DNA from: Ceratopteris richardii
Lineage: Eukaryota; Streptophyta; Polypodiopsida; Polypodiales; Pteridaceae
Length of the DNA: 64,000 nucleotides
Direction of reading: 5' to 3'
NCBI GenBank assembly: GCA_020310875.1
Contig: CM035423.1
Location: forward strand, 143,408,723-143,472,722
Numbering within the stretch: position 1 is the first letter of the stretch; every line of letters starts with the position of its first letter. Positions 50,435 to 63,800 of the stretch are shown piece by piece. Below the pieces are notes generated by a model, which was given only the letters and a program-made list of their open reading frames with translations, made no database searches and was not told the origin of the DNA. Both the position numbers and the translations under genes were made by a program.

Positions 50435-50461
50435 CACTACAACATATCAGGCGTATACCGA
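50435..50461 (+). repeat. CAC1 left terminal inverted repeat
   Basis: CACTACAACATAT and on to ATACCGA. It pairs with 54604-54630 with about four mismatches in 27 bp. The CACTA start is diagnostic for the superfamily. Confidence 0.92.
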
Positions 50462-50499
50462 GGCTTCTACCGAGGAAAATGAATGGGCGCGATTTCGCC

Positions 50500-50695
50500 C
50501 CGACGTCGGTGTAAGGGTCGGAACCATAGCGTCGGTATATGTGTCGGTGTAAGTGTCGGTATATGCGTCGGTATAAATGATGGTATAAGTGACGGTATAA
50601 GCCATGGTATGCCCCTGGGCAAAATAGTCGGTATAAGCATTTGTATGTGCCTGGGGATACCGCCGCTTATACCGTCACCTATACCGACGACCATA
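50500..50695. repeat. CAC1 left subterminal repeats
   Basis: About ten variants of GTCGGTATAAG occur at short intervals, followed by inverted ones (CTTATACCG, CTATACCGACG) near 50665-50690. They match the cluster near the right end. Confidence 0.88.
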
Positions 50696-50709
50696 TCTAC
50701 AAAAGTTTT

Positions 50710-50787
50710 TTGGGCAGAGTGTGTTGTCTCTTGCTACAACAACATTCCCATGCTGTTGTGTAGCAAAAGACAATCCACTCTGCCCAA
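50710..50787. other. Near-perfect hairpin inside CAC1
   Basis: An arm starting TTGGGCAGAGTG pairs with one ending CACTCTGCCCAA. The stem is about 35 bp with two or three mismatches and one bulge. The loop is about 9 nt (50745-50753). The size and pairing resemble a plant microRNA precursor or a miniature foldback repeat. There is no evidence of transcription, and either strand could fold. Confidence 0.75.
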
Positions 50788-50929
50788 GAAAAACCCAACT
50801 ACATGTGACATGTATGACAAGAAACAAAAAAATGATTTGATAAAGTAAAACATACTGTCAAATACAAAAGACATGAGCGAAATGAATCATGAATCGTGTA
50901 CAAAGAAATGGTACACATAGACATGATAT

Positions 50930-51777
50930 TTATTAACAACAACTAGAACACATGTATATGTGTGTCTACCTATGTATATACATGTGTATGTGTACATGTG
51001 TTATGTGTGTATATTTCTATATGTGTAAATATTTATCTGCATGTGTAAAAACCATAAAACCCTAATCCTAAAGACCTAAACCTAAAACAGGTGTATGTGT
51101 CTATGCTTGTGTATATATATGTACATGTGAATATATATATGTTTATGTGTGTGTATGCATATGTGTATCTATGTAAAAATCCTAAAACCCTAATTCTGAA
51201 GACCTAGACCTAAAATATGTATATGTGTGTATGTGTGTATGCATGTGTATATATATGTGTATGTGTATATGTATTATGTGTTTATATGTGTATATGTGTG
51301 CATGCATGTGTGTATATATGTAAAATCCAAAAACCCTAACCCTAAAACATGCATATGTTTGTATGTATATTTCACATATGTGTATGTGTGTATGCATGTG
51401 TGTGTATGTGTGTACGCACGTGTATATATGTGTGTGTGTGTGTCTATGAATGTATGTGTGTGTGTATGTGTGTATGTGTGTATGCACGTGTATATATATG
51501 TGTATGTGCATATGTATTATGTGTTCATATGTGGATATGTGTGTATGCATGTGTGTATATATGTAAAAGCCAAAAACCCTAACCCTAACCCTAAAACATG
51601 CACATGTGTGTATGTATATGTCACGTGTGTGTATGTATGCATGTGTGTGCATGTGACTCTCTCTCTCTCTATGTGTATGTGTGTATGTATGTATGTATGT
51701 ATGTGTGTCTCTATATATGTATGCATGTGTGTGTATGTATGTATGTATGTGTATGTGTATGTGTATGTGTATGCGTA

Positions 51778-51850
<73 letters not shown>

Positions 51851-52340
51851 GTGTACGTGTATGTGTATGTGTATGTGTATGTGTGTATGCATGTGTATAT
51901 GTGTGCATGTGTGTATGTATTATGTGTGTATATGTGTAAAAGTAAAAAACCCTAACCCTAAAACATGTATATGTGTGTTTGTATGGATGTATATGTGATG
52001 TGTGTGTATGTGTATGTGCATGTATGCATGTATGTGTACACGTGTGTGCAGGTATATGTGTGTGTATGTATGCATATGCATATGCATATGCATGTGCATA
52101 TGTGTATGTAATATGTATGCATCTGTGTGTATGTATCTCTATGTCTCTCTCTTTGCATATGCATATGTGTATGTAATATGTATGCATCTGTGTGTATGTA
52201 TCTCTATGTCTCTCTCTTTCTCTCTATCTATATCTCTCTCTTTATCTCTCTCTCTCTCTCTCTCTCTTTCATCTCTCTCTCTCCCTCTTTCTCTCACTCT
52301 CTTATTCTCTCTCTCTCTATCTCTATTTATAATAAATAAC
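50930..52340. repeat. TGTATG-type microsatellite with CCCTAA islands inside CAC1
   Basis: TGTATG/GTGTAT steps are broken about five times by short AAACCCTAACCCTAAAACATG-like islands (near 51055, 51185, 51335, 51575 and 51950) and later by a CT-rich run (52130-52325). The repeats are on the opposite strand from the CACATA arrays of the surrounding unit. Open frames are artefacts. Confidence 0.92.
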
Positions 52341-54150
52341 AAAGCAATCACTTACATCGATGTAACTCTTTTGAACGTTCTCATCAAAGCCCAATTGACA
52401 TCGTCTCTTGCCAAATTCCAACGAATCAATGCAAAAAATCTGTTGCAAAACAAAAGAAAAGAGAAATTCAAAAACCCTAATCCTAAAACCCTAACCCTAA
52501 AACATGTATATGTGTGTATGTGTGTATGTGTGTATGTATATGTGATGTGTGTGTATGTATATGTGATGTGTGTGTATGTGTATGTGCATGTATGCATGTG
52601 TGTGTATAGATATGTGAGTGTGTACACATACGTGAGTGTGTATTAATATGTGTGTGTGTATGTAATATGCATGTGTGTATGTATGTATGTGTGTGTGTAC
52701 ATGCATATGTGTGTGTATGTATGTATGCATATGCATGTGTGTATGCACATATGTGTGTGTATACATATGTGAGTGTGTATGTAATATGCATGTGTGTATG
52801 TATGTATGTGTGTGTACATGCATATGTGTGTGTATGTATGTATGCATATGCATGTGTATGCACATATGTGTGTGTATACATATGTGAGTGTGTATTTATA
52901 TGTGTGTGCGTGTATGTAATATGCATGTGTGTATGCATGTATGTATGTGTGTGTACATGCAAATATGTGTGTATGTATCTCTCCCTTTCTCTCTCTCTGT
53001 ATCTCACTCTATATCAATCAAAAACAAAACAAATCACTTACATCGATGTAATTGTTTGGAGCGTTGTCGTCAAAGTCCACTTAATGTTTTCCTTCCTCGA
53101 ATTCCAAAGAACTGATGCCAAAAATCTCCTGCAAAACAAAAGAAAAGAGAAATTCATAAACTCTAAGCTTAAAACCCTAACCCTAAAACATGTATATGTG
53201 TGTATGTATATGTGATGTGTGTGTATGTGTATGTGCATGTATGCATGTGTGTGTATACATATGTGAGTGTGTATACCTATGTGAGTGTGTATATATATGT
53301 GTGTGTGTGTATGTAATATGCATGTGTGTATGCATGTATGTGTGTGTGTACATGCAAATGTGTGTGTATGTATGTATGCATATGCATGTGTGTATGCACA
53401 TATGTGTGTGTATACATATGTGAGTGTGTACGTAATATGCATGTGTGTATGTATGTATGTGTGTGTGTACATGCAAATATGTGTGGTTGTATGTATGCAT
53501 ATGCATGTGTGTATGTATACATGTGTGTGTGTACATGTGTGTATGTATATGTGTGTATACATGTATGTATGTATGTGAGTATGAGAATGAATATGTGTGT
53601 GTATGCATATGCATGTGCGTATCTAATATGCATGTGTGTATGTAATATGCATGTTTGTATATAATATGCATGTATGTATGTATATGTGTGTATGCATGTG
53701 AGTATCTAATATGTATATGTATGTATATGCATGTGTGTATGTAATATGTATGTGAGTGTATATATAATATGCATGTGTGTATGTAATATGTATGTGAGTA
53801 TGTGTATGCATATGTGTGTGTATGTATGTATGCATCTCTCTCTCTATCTTATTCTCTTTCTATTTCATCTCTCTCTCTCTTTCACTCTCTCTCTATCTTT
53901 CTCTTTCATCTCTCTCTCTTTCTTTCTCTCTCTCTCTCTTTATGTTTCTTTAGATCTCTCTCTTTTTTCCATCTCTCTCTCTATCTCACTCTATATCAAT
54001 CGAAAACAAAGCAATCACTTACATCGATGTAATTGTTTGGAGCGTTGTCATCAAGGTCCACTTAATGTTGCCCTTTGTGGAATTCCAAAGATTTGATGCC
54101 AAAAAGCTCGTTCAAAACAAAAGAGAAGAGAAATTAGAAAAGGGAAAACA
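52341..54150. repeat. Three macro-repeats inside CAC1
   Basis: A non-simple block of about 165 bp (starting AATCACTTACATCGATGTAA) occurs at about 52341-52505, 53011-53195 and 53991-54150. The first two copies pass into ACCCTAACCCTAAAACATG, then a TGTATG microsatellite and a CT run. The whole unit therefore repeats with periods of about 680 and 980 bp. The block has no recognised function. Divergence between blocks is about 10-25% by eye, higher for the first. Confidence 0.85.
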
Positions 54151-54394
54151 CAAACAAAGAGAAAGGGTGCTACAGTATGTGCAATTCTTACCAAAATTTC
54201 AGATCTAGAGAAACAGAGATGTAGAGAAAGGGAGAGAGAGAGAGAGAGAAAGAGAGAGAAAGAGAGAGAAAGAGAGAGATGTGTGTACACAATAGGTTCG
54301 GAATGTAGTTCGTGCGCACAAACTGGACAGTAGCAAAATTTGGTTCAAAATGCAAGCAGATGTCAAATTTTTGTTCTCGAGCCCGATTAAAAGT

Positions 54395-54603
54395 TGCCTC
54401 GGTATAAGCATCAGTATAAGCGTCGGTATAAGCGTCGATATAAGCGTTGGTATCTTAGAGTAAAGTACCGATGCCTATACCAGCGCTCATACCGATGCCG
54501 TGTATACCGACGATTAAATGACTGTCGGTATTGCATCCGTGGTTTTTCAAGCATTTTCAATGGTCATACCCACGCCGAGGGGTGACGGTCGGTATGGGCA
54601 ACG
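54395..54603. repeat. CAC1 right subterminal repeats
   Basis: GTCGGTATAAGCG-like steps (about 54400-54450) are followed by inverted CTATACC/CATACCGA steps and more direct ones up to the terminal repeat. This mirrors the left cluster. Confidence 0.88.
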
Positions 54604-54630
54604 TCGGTATGCCCCTCATATGATGTAGTG
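54604..54630 (-). repeat. CAC1 right terminal inverted repeat
   Basis: It ends ATATGATGTAGTG and is followed directly by the CTC duplication. It pairs with 50435-50461. Confidence 0.92.
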
Positions 54631-54633
54631 CTC

Positions 54634-56440
54634 CTAGCTAGTGACAGTTTAGGAAGCACAAAGGTACGCTCACACACACATACATACATAGACACACACA
54701 TATACACATGCATACACATACACATATACACACATAGACACATGCACATATACACATAGACACACACACACACATACACACACATACACACATAGATACA
54801 CATACATACACACATAGACATACACAAACACATACACACATAGACACATACACACACACATATACACACATAGACAAATACACACACACATACACACATT
54901 TACAACACACAAATACACACATAGACACATAGACACACATACACACATAGATAGACACAAATAGACACACAAACACACACATAGACATGAATGCAAACAT
55001 ACACACACACAGAGACACACACACACAAATACACACATAGACACACACACACATACACACGCATCCACACATAGATTTACACACAAATGTACACATGCAT
55101 ACACACACATATACACACATAGACACACACACATATACACATAGAAACACAAACATACACACACATACACACACACATACACACATAGACATAAACACAC
55201 ACACATACATGCATATACACATAAACACACATACATATATTTACACACACACACATGCATACACACACACACATATATATGCACATAGATACATACACAC
55301 ACACGCATATACACACACATACACACACCCATACACACACATACACACATTTGCACACATTTACAGACACATAAACATAGACACATAGACACACACATAC
55401 ACACATACAAACACACATACACACATAGACACATACACATTTACACACACAGATACAAAGACACACACACACACACATAGACACACACATACACACACAT
55501 AGACACATACACACTTACACACTTACACACACACACACAAACAAGTACCCATACACACACAAATACACACACACACATATATAAACACACACATACACAC
55601 ATAGAGACATACACACTTACACACACACATACACACATCGACACGCATTTATATGCATACATACACATGCATATAGACACATATATATAGATACACGTAT
55701 ATACACAAATAGATGCACACATACACACACACATACACACACATACACACATAGACACACATAGACACACACACACATATATACACACACATACACACAC
55801 ATGGACACATACACACACATATATGCATAGACACACACATAGATACGTACACACTCATATATGCATACACACACATAGACATAGAGACACACATACACAT
55901 ACATGCATACATATGCATCCATAATGCATATGAATATGCATATATACATACTTACATGCATACACACACATACACACAGATACACACACATGCATACATT
56001 TGCATACATAATGTACATGCATATGCATACATACATGCTTACATGCATACACACACTCACATATCCACCTATATACACATACACAAACATATATGTACTT
56101 ACATATACATACACTGATATAGATACACACATATACACACAGCCATGTACACATATGCATGCATACACACATACACATGCATACACATACATATACACAC
56201 ACATACATATACATACATGTACGTATATGCATATCAGGTCACATGCATAGCTTCCCACAAACATACACACATATATACACATGCATATATATCTACGCAT
56301 GCATACACATGGCACACATACACATGCATATGCATACACATATACATATACATATACATATACATACACATACATATAGACACATACATATACATGCATA
56401 CATATATACAAGTACATATATTGATTTCTAACCCATTTTG
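54634..56440. repeat. CACATA-type microsatellite, copy 2
   Basis: A short flank matching 3298-3334 (CTAGCTA, TTTAGGAAGCACAAAGG) leads to about 1.8 kb of CA/CATA/CACATAGACA steps. The right part aligns with 43300-44040 of copy 1. Confidence 0.94.
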
Positions 56441-56459
56441 TTTTATATGTACAAGTATC

Positions 56460-57123
56460 ATGGATCTTAGTAGAGAGAGAAAGGCAAAACTCACTCTCAT
56501 AAAAAGTCTTATGAGATCAAGAGTTATGCCTGATACTTTCAGGATCATCATGCATGAGTACTCAGAGATGCCTGATGATGAGCTGGATTTTACGATCTAG
56601 ATGCTTACCCAACGATTAGAGGAGGGCTCTTCTATGGCTCCAAGAAGATAGCTATCTACTCAGGTATGTTTTTTTTTTCACAATTTTTTAATGATATCAT
56701 AACATCTATTTTTATTTATTTTTATCTATCTACTTTCAAGACACATATACCACCTCCAGATCATGAGAGTAGAGCACGTGCCTATGAGGACATGCATAGG
56801 CAGCTTAGGACTAGTGTGGGATATAGAGCTAGAGGGGAATATAGTGTATACAGGGAATGTATTGGAGTTCAATAGAAGAATGCGAGCATTATACGACTCT
56901 TACCTGCACCTTGCTCCACTTGTAGTGGAAGTAAGTATGAGCTTGAAATATAAATTCAAATAAATATCTTATGTTTTATTTCCATGATTTTTTTTATTTT
57001 TGTAGTGAGCATGATGAGAGGGATAAGAAATACATACTTAGTTTACTTGAGACAGAGTTTGGGACTGAATGGTTGCATAAGTGGTGTCTAAAAGAAATGC
57101 AAAAACTTAGCTCATCGTCATGA
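56460..57123 (+). pseudogene. Unrecognised spliced-looking frame, copy 2
   Basis: Paralogue of 44074-44707 with the same proposed blocks: 56460-56663, 56741-56930 and 57006-57123. The GT and AG borders are conserved. Block 1 keeps the same early TAG. Block 3 (EHDERDKKYILSLLETEFGT) stays open slightly longer than in copy 1, ending KEMQKLSSSS. Block 2 has a 2-base length difference from copy 1 near its start. No domain is recognised. Confidence 0.4.
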
Positions 57124-57429
57124 TAATGCATGGTACACATTGCTTTTATGTATTGTAGTACCCCTCCTCCTTTTCTCTCTGGCTAGGCATGCAGGAGGAC
57201 CGATGCAGGAGGACCGAAGAAGATAGAAGAGAAAGTCAAGCAATGGAAAGGCAATTATTTGTAACTTGTAGGCCTGTGATACCTCTTTAGATAAGTAAAC
57301 GGTTGCCGAGATTGGGAGAAAAGCTCTCAGATGCCTTGGGCTGCAGCTTCAGGGAGTGCTCTGTTCCGTTACACGGTCATATTTGAGTACTACGGATCGT
57401 TGCTTTCACTTTCGGTGACACCTCGGTCG

Positions 57430-58245
<816 letters not shown>

Positions 58246-58261
58246 TCCTTCTCTCTCTTCC

Positions 58262-58985
58262 CCCGCCATCCCCGCTGCCCCGCACCCTTCCGCACCCCCG
58301 GCCCCCTCACAGTCTCGCCATCCCGCCCAACCCCGCAGTAGCCTGCCCCTCACCCCACTGCTCCCCGCCCTCCGCCCACCACCCCCGCCCCCTCACCCCG
58401 CAGCCCTCCGCCCACCAACCCCGCCCAACCCCGCAGTAGCCCGCCCCCTCACCCCTCCCTCCGCAGCCCTCCGCCCACCACCCCCGCCCCCTCACCCTGC
58501 AGCCCTCCGCCCACCACCCCCGCCCAACCCCGTAGTAGCCCGCCCCTTCACCCCTCCCTTCGCAGCCCTCCGCCCACCACCCCCGCCCCCTCCCCCCGCA
58601 GCCCTCCACCCACCACCCCCGCCCCCTCACCCCGCAGCCCTCCGCCCACCACCCCCCGCCCAACCCCGCAGTAGCCCGCCCCCTCACCCCTCCCTCCGCA
58701 GCCCTCCGCCCACCACCCCCACCCCCTCCCCCCGCAGCCCTCCACCCACCACCCCCGCCCCCTCACCCCGCTGCTCCCCGCCCTCCGCCCACCACCCCCG
58801 CCCCCTCACCCCGCAGCCCTCCGCCCACCACCCCCGCCCCCTCACCCCGGAGCCCTCCGCCCACCACCCCCGCCCAACCCCGCAGCAGCCCGCCCCCTCA
58901 CCCCTCCCTCCGCAGCCCTCCGCCCACCACCTCCGCCCCTCACCCCGCAGCCCTCCGCTCACCACCCCCGCCCCCTCACCCCGCA
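58262..58985. repeat. GC-rich minisatellite in the Gyp3 LTR
   Basis: Units of about 33-36 bp built from CGCAGCCCTCCGCCCACCA and CCCCCGCCCCCTCACCC. Some blocks have CCCAACCCCGCAGTAGCC inserted, giving a higher-order unit of about 120 bp. It is far more GC-rich than its surroundings. Confidence 0.95.
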
Positions 58986-59415
58986 GTCACACACCCGCAC
59001 ACACACACTCATACACACTTTCCCACACACACACACTCTCACACTCCCACACACACCTACACACATGTGTACACTCACTCATGCATGCTCACATATGCAC
59101 ATTCATATGAACACCCACACACACACTCCCACAAACACCCATACGTACACACACACACACCTACACACACATGCACACCCACACACACACTCCCACACAC
59201 ACCCATACGTACACACATACACCTACACACACATGCACACCCACACACACACTCCCACACACACCCATACGTACGCACACACACCTACACACACATGCAG
59301 ACCCACACACACACTCCCACACACACCTACACACACATGCACACCCACACACACACTCCCACACACACCCATACGTACACACACACACATGCACACCCAC
59401 ACATATACACACATA
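58986..59415. repeat. CA-rich minisatellite in the Gyp3 LTR
   Basis: Units of about 58-62 bp contain ACACTCCCACACACACCC, ATACGTACACAC and ACACATGCACACCC. About five copies are present. It differs in unit from the CACATA arrays elsewhere in the window. Confidence 0.93.
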
Positions 59416-59429
59416 CCCACAACTATTGG

Positions 59430-59893
59430 AGAAATTGGATACACCGCAGCTCCAATCTCTTCATGCCTTTTGGCCTGGGTAATACCTTCTACAGAGCCAT
59501 TGCCAACACTACATAGTTGCCATCCCCCTTGATGATGATCAAAGCATATGAGATGATGTTTGAAGCATGTCCATACGTGAAGATAAGGATATCATTGTGC
59601 AAACTAGTATATTCTCAGGGCAGCCAGTGGAGCCTCCTATTTGCATATTATGGACTATGGTATTCTATATGGTTTTCAGTGGCCATGTCTATTGTATGCT
59701 TGCGCACATCGTGAAGGTACAAGTTGCAGGCTCAGAGAGTATGCCAAAACATATAACATCCCTTTTGAATACCATGATATTTCTACCAGTAAAAGGGAGG
59801 ATATAGATGCTTCATTGCTCTCAATTTCAGAGGATGAGGTACTTGATATGAATTCCTTCAACCGATTTGACCATATTCATGATGAGGTTGTTG
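59430..59893 (+). pseudogene. GRAS-family transcription factor fragment
   Basis: 59641-59880 reads LHIMDYGILYGFQWPCLL, then LREYAKTYNIPFEYHD, then EDEVLDMNSFNRFDHIHDEV. These match the VHIID motif (LHIIDFGILYGFQWPCLI type) and the start of the PFYRE region of plant GRAS proteins, closest to the LISCL/SCL14-33 group. Upstream (about 59470-59600), GLGNTFYRAIANTT and IKAYEMMFEACPYVKI match the preceding helix (LKAYQLYxxACPFxKI type). The fragment is dead: there is an in-frame TAG near 59514, a frame change between about 59600 and 59641, and about 30 residues normally between the VHIID stretch and the LREYAK stretch are missing. It lies within the Gyp3 LTR, same strand as the element, so it is probably a captured host fragment. 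Confidence 0.82.
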
Positions 59894-60205
59894 CTCATCC
59901 CAGCCTCGAGATCAACTGCTCAAGCAGATGCTTCGGCTTAAACCTCACCTTCTTGTCATGGGCCTTTCCGTGAGGAGAAGCAATTGAACCAATCGGCTTT
60001 ATTTGTATTGCCGGGACTAAATCAGTGAGGAAATAACAAAACAACACAAACTGAGAATCGCACATGGCAGGTGAAAAGGTAAAAAGTGAAAGTGTATAAA
60101 CAAATGTTGCCACCAACCATTCACGGTGACTATTTCAGGCAATTAACCGACGCATGATCAGTGGAGGTGAAGATTCGGCAAGGCCCTCTTGGCCTATTGG
60201 GGCCT

Positions 60206-60213
60206 ATAAAAAC
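60206..60213 (+). promoter_or_regulatory. TATA box of the Gyp3 5' LTR
   Basis: TATAAAAA follows CTATTGGGGCC. The surrounding 50-60 bp block is the best conserved part of the LTR between Gyp3 and Gyp1. Confidence 0.62.
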
Positions 60214-60824
60214 AATGCATTTGTGCTCATGTGGGGGACAATTTTAGAGATACAGTGGTTCGTGTATACGTGCAGAAGTCCCCTCTTACACTTGGTTGTT
60301 TCAAGCCTATTGTAGGAGCTACTCTATAGTGTGTATATAGAGGGTAGGCTTCTCAGTGGAGGGCTATGAGCACTATAGTGTAAGAGAGTAGCTTTAATTC
60401 TTTTTCTTTTCTGTGAGTCAGTGTGTTAATTCAGCTCTATTCTCTTGAGAAATTCTTATCATTTGTATTGTTGTGAGTGAGTTATTCTGCATATCAGTGG
60501 CCCCTTATGCTGATGGGAAGAACCTGTTGTATTGGAGTTATTAATTTTAGGGTGGCTTGTTAGCCCTAAGCTTGCAGTTTTGAGCATCACTCTGCCCCAC
60601 CTTGTAATCCATCTTATTTGAATCAAGAAGTGGATGGTCTTTTTAGTAACATGTTCTTGATGTTTGCTGGAGTACGTACAATCTTTGTGCATTTATTTAC
60701 CTCTACTTGCTCACAGAAATGTTAAAGGGTATACTTCCCTAAAGTGAACCCCCTTTGAGTAGGCGACGTACTGGAAGTGTTTATTTTCTATAAAAGTGGA
60801 TACCCCAGTACCTCCTCTACAGTT

Positions 60825-60842
60825 TGGCACGCCCGGTGGGAC
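60825..60842 (+). other. Gyp3 primer-binding site
   Basis: TGGCACGCCCGGTGGGAC, identical to the Gyp1 site and at the same distance from the LTR end. Confidence 0.75.
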
Positions 60843-60895
60843 CTTTGCGTTTCTGTGAGAGGTATTTTTGCCCCATTATATTTGCAAGAAGGTAC

Positions 60896-63800
60896 ATGAC
60901 CCATACACGGGCAGATAAGGAGTCTCTTCGTGTTCGGAGGAGCCTTAACAAGTTAGCCATAACCACGACTAGTGAGTCTACCTCCCCTCTGCCCTCCCTA
61001 AATTTATCAATTGATTTGGGTGCGACACCATTGTCGAAAGAGGGGTATAAGAGAACTCTAGACTTCTCCTCAGATACGTCCGAAGAAACACCAGTACAAA
61101 TGGAGGATCTCTCTCATTTACTCTCCAGATTAAATATCAAATTCCCTACCTTCAAGGGACAAGCCTATGAGGATGCTGATGATCATGTGAGAAGATTCAT
61201 CTCTTTATGCCGTGGACGAGGTTTGCAAAATAGAGAGGATGCAATGCTAGCACTCTTTCCATCCACATTGGAGGGTCTTGCAGATAAATGGTATAGTCAA
61301 TATGCAGATGGGCATTTCACTACATGGGAGGCTTTGATGGCGGCGTTCTCACAGACATTCCGACCAAGTGATTCCTCGGAAAGAGCTCTAGATCAGCTAG
61401 AGAATTTGAAGCTAAGACCAGGTGAATCCTTTCATGAACTTCACACTAGAACAAAAGCACTTGTTGCACGTCTGCCACATGCTCCAGGTGACTTTTTGGT
61501 TAAAAAGTGGATCGAAAAGGCTCTGCCTAGGTCATCTCAACAGAAGCTTCGTGACTCTCTTGGATTGGATGCGACCCTCAATGATTTTGTTGCAGTGGCA
61601 TCACGCATTGAAGAAGCAAGGCAACATTTTGAAGGGGATACACAACAAAAGTATGCTGCAGATCTGGATCCTATTGAGCAACTAAGGAGGGAACTGGAAG
61701 CATTGAAGATGCAGCAAAATCAACAAGAAGAGAAGGTCTTGCCACCACTGCGTCGCATTGATGATGAAGTAGCTCAACTTCGCCGAGAGTTAGAAGATTT
61801 GAAGACCACTCAGGATATAAGGAGACAAATTTGGTGTACAATCTGTAACAACAATGGACATTCCAATGCTAAATGCCCTATTAAGGTAAGCTGTCAATTT
61901 TGTGGAAAAGATGGTCATGAAGCCAGAGATTGTTATTATCTCAAGGGTACACAGCAGAGAGGTAACCCTCAAACTTTGGATTCATACTATGCTAGTACTT
62001 CAAATACATCTAATAGAGAGGAGAATAGGCCTGCAAAGCCTAGATATAATAGACCCTTGATGTGCTATCGTTGTGGTGAATATGGCCACATGCAAAATAG
62101 GTGTTCCCTCCCAGAAGATGCACCTCCTTGTCAACATTGTCCAGAGGCCAAGGATCATTATACCAAAGATTGGCCAAGAGGTCGTCCTGCTGCAATTCAT
62201 ATGATTGCAGTCTCTCCACATGAAGAAGGAAAAACCACTCAGACTTATGCTGTTTCATCCTCTGCAATGCCCATGATGACGAGCTAGGCAAGCAGCTGCA
62301 ACCCCGAGAGATGAACAACAAGGATTTCAGGATAAAGAGGAAGAAAAGGAGTCTGGATGGAAGGACCAAGCACAAATTGAAGGAGCTTATAATAAGATGA
62401 CTACTTCTCTAAAGGGCCAACCAACAAGTGTGCAAGAAAACACTCAGGAGGTAAACATTGAACAGATCTTGAAAGGTATTCATCACAAGGTTAGTCTATA
62501 TGAACTTATAAGGATGGATTCAAAAATAAGAAGTGACTTACTGAAGATTATACACTCTGCTCACTTGGTCCAATCACCTAGTATAGATGGTTTCATGGTT
62601 GATTTTCCCCCTGCACCCTTAGCAGACTACCAAAGCTCAAGATTATCTGTTTGTATAAAGGATGAAGCTCTCACAGGTGTGATCATAGATGGAGGCTCTG
62701 GTATCAATTTAATGCCAGATTTTACAATGAAGAAGCTAAAATTGAACCCCAACAAGTTGGCACCATTCACGGTTACATTGGCAGATCAACATCGGGTTGC
62801 GCCATTGGGCATTATTGAGAAGGTACTGATGGTAGTACAGGGCTGCCATTTTGTTCTAGATTTTGTTGTTATTGCACTTCCACAGGAGACTTCTTACCCT
62901 CTACTCCTGGGGAGACCTTGGCTGAGACAAGCAAAAGCTTTGCAAGATTGGGGAAAAAATAAACTATGGATTTCAACAAATACCAATAGCCAATTGCAAC
63001 TAAATTTGGAAGAAGGATTCGACTCAGAAAAAACTACTGGATATACTGTGGACACTCAGGTAATGCCCTCTCTACCCCAAGAAGAGGATACATTGTTAAA
63101 TTGGATGATGGGAAGTGCAGATTGTTGCACAGTGGAGATTAATGAAATTGAGGAAGAAGTTGCAGATAAGGTAATTACAGGAAAGGGCAATGAAGACCAC
63201 AAGGTGTTGGAGAATGAGCAATTGCAGGAAAGCACAAGCCTTGAGGAAGCAACCCAGATAAAAGTATCAGAGGTAGAATATTTTGAACCTAAGGGCAGAG
63301 AAGATCTTCCTTTCTCAGATATACCTCAAGGATGGATGGAATAACATGTTGCAGAATATAAATTAAACTCCACTCCTGCATATAGTTAAGATGATTTATC
63401 AAACAAGGCCAGTCTTGAAACATTGGTTCAAGAAGTAAATTTAGGGGATGAAGAGAACCCTCAAGTAGTCCATTTGGCATCCTGGTTGTGGCATTATCCT
63501 AATTTACTACAAAAGGTAACTTCTTTGCTCTTTACTTACAAAAGTGTCTTCGCATGGTCCTACAAAGATCTAACAGGAATACCAAAAGATCTTGGATTAC
63601 ATCGGATACCCTTGGTTGAGGGAGCTGCACCTGTAAGAAGTAGGCCATATCGACTCAATCTGAAGTATGCAGAGGCGGTAAAAGCAGAGATTACAAAATT
63701 AGAAGAAGTAGGTATAATTGTGCCAGTAGAACATTCCAGGTGGCTTTCTTCTATGGTTATTGGGCCGAAGAAAAATAGTGGAAAAATAAGGGTATGTGTT

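Larger units (their letters stand above)
50435..54630. mobile_element. CAC1: non-autonomous CACTA (En/Spm) DNA transposon
   Basis: The ends are inverted repeats starting CACTACAACATAT (left) and CACTACATCATAT (right, read inward); about 23 of the first 27 bases match. CTC is duplicated on both sides (50432-50434 and 54631-54633). Copy 0 has the same site with a single CTC and no element (3295-3297). Next to each end lie clusters of a GTCGGTATAAGC-type subterminal repeat in both orientations, the hallmark of CACTA elements and the expected binding sites of their accessory protein. The 4.2-kb interior is microsatellite plus three macro-repeats and holds no transposase, so it needed an autonomous partner. 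Confidence 0.93.

Noticed and set aside
51961-52350. Possible tRNA or snRNA gene in the CAC1 interior
   Set aside because: No cloverleaf, A/B boxes or U6-type promoter could be found. No tRNA or rRNA gene was seen anywhere in the window.
51182-53670. His/Thr-rich and Cys/Val-rich open frames within the CACTA element
   Set aside because: TGTATG microsatellite artefacts present in multiple frames on both strands.
58307-58965. Gly/Trp-rich open frames in the GC-rich minisatellite
   Set aside because: Period-driven artefact with no homology to known proteins.
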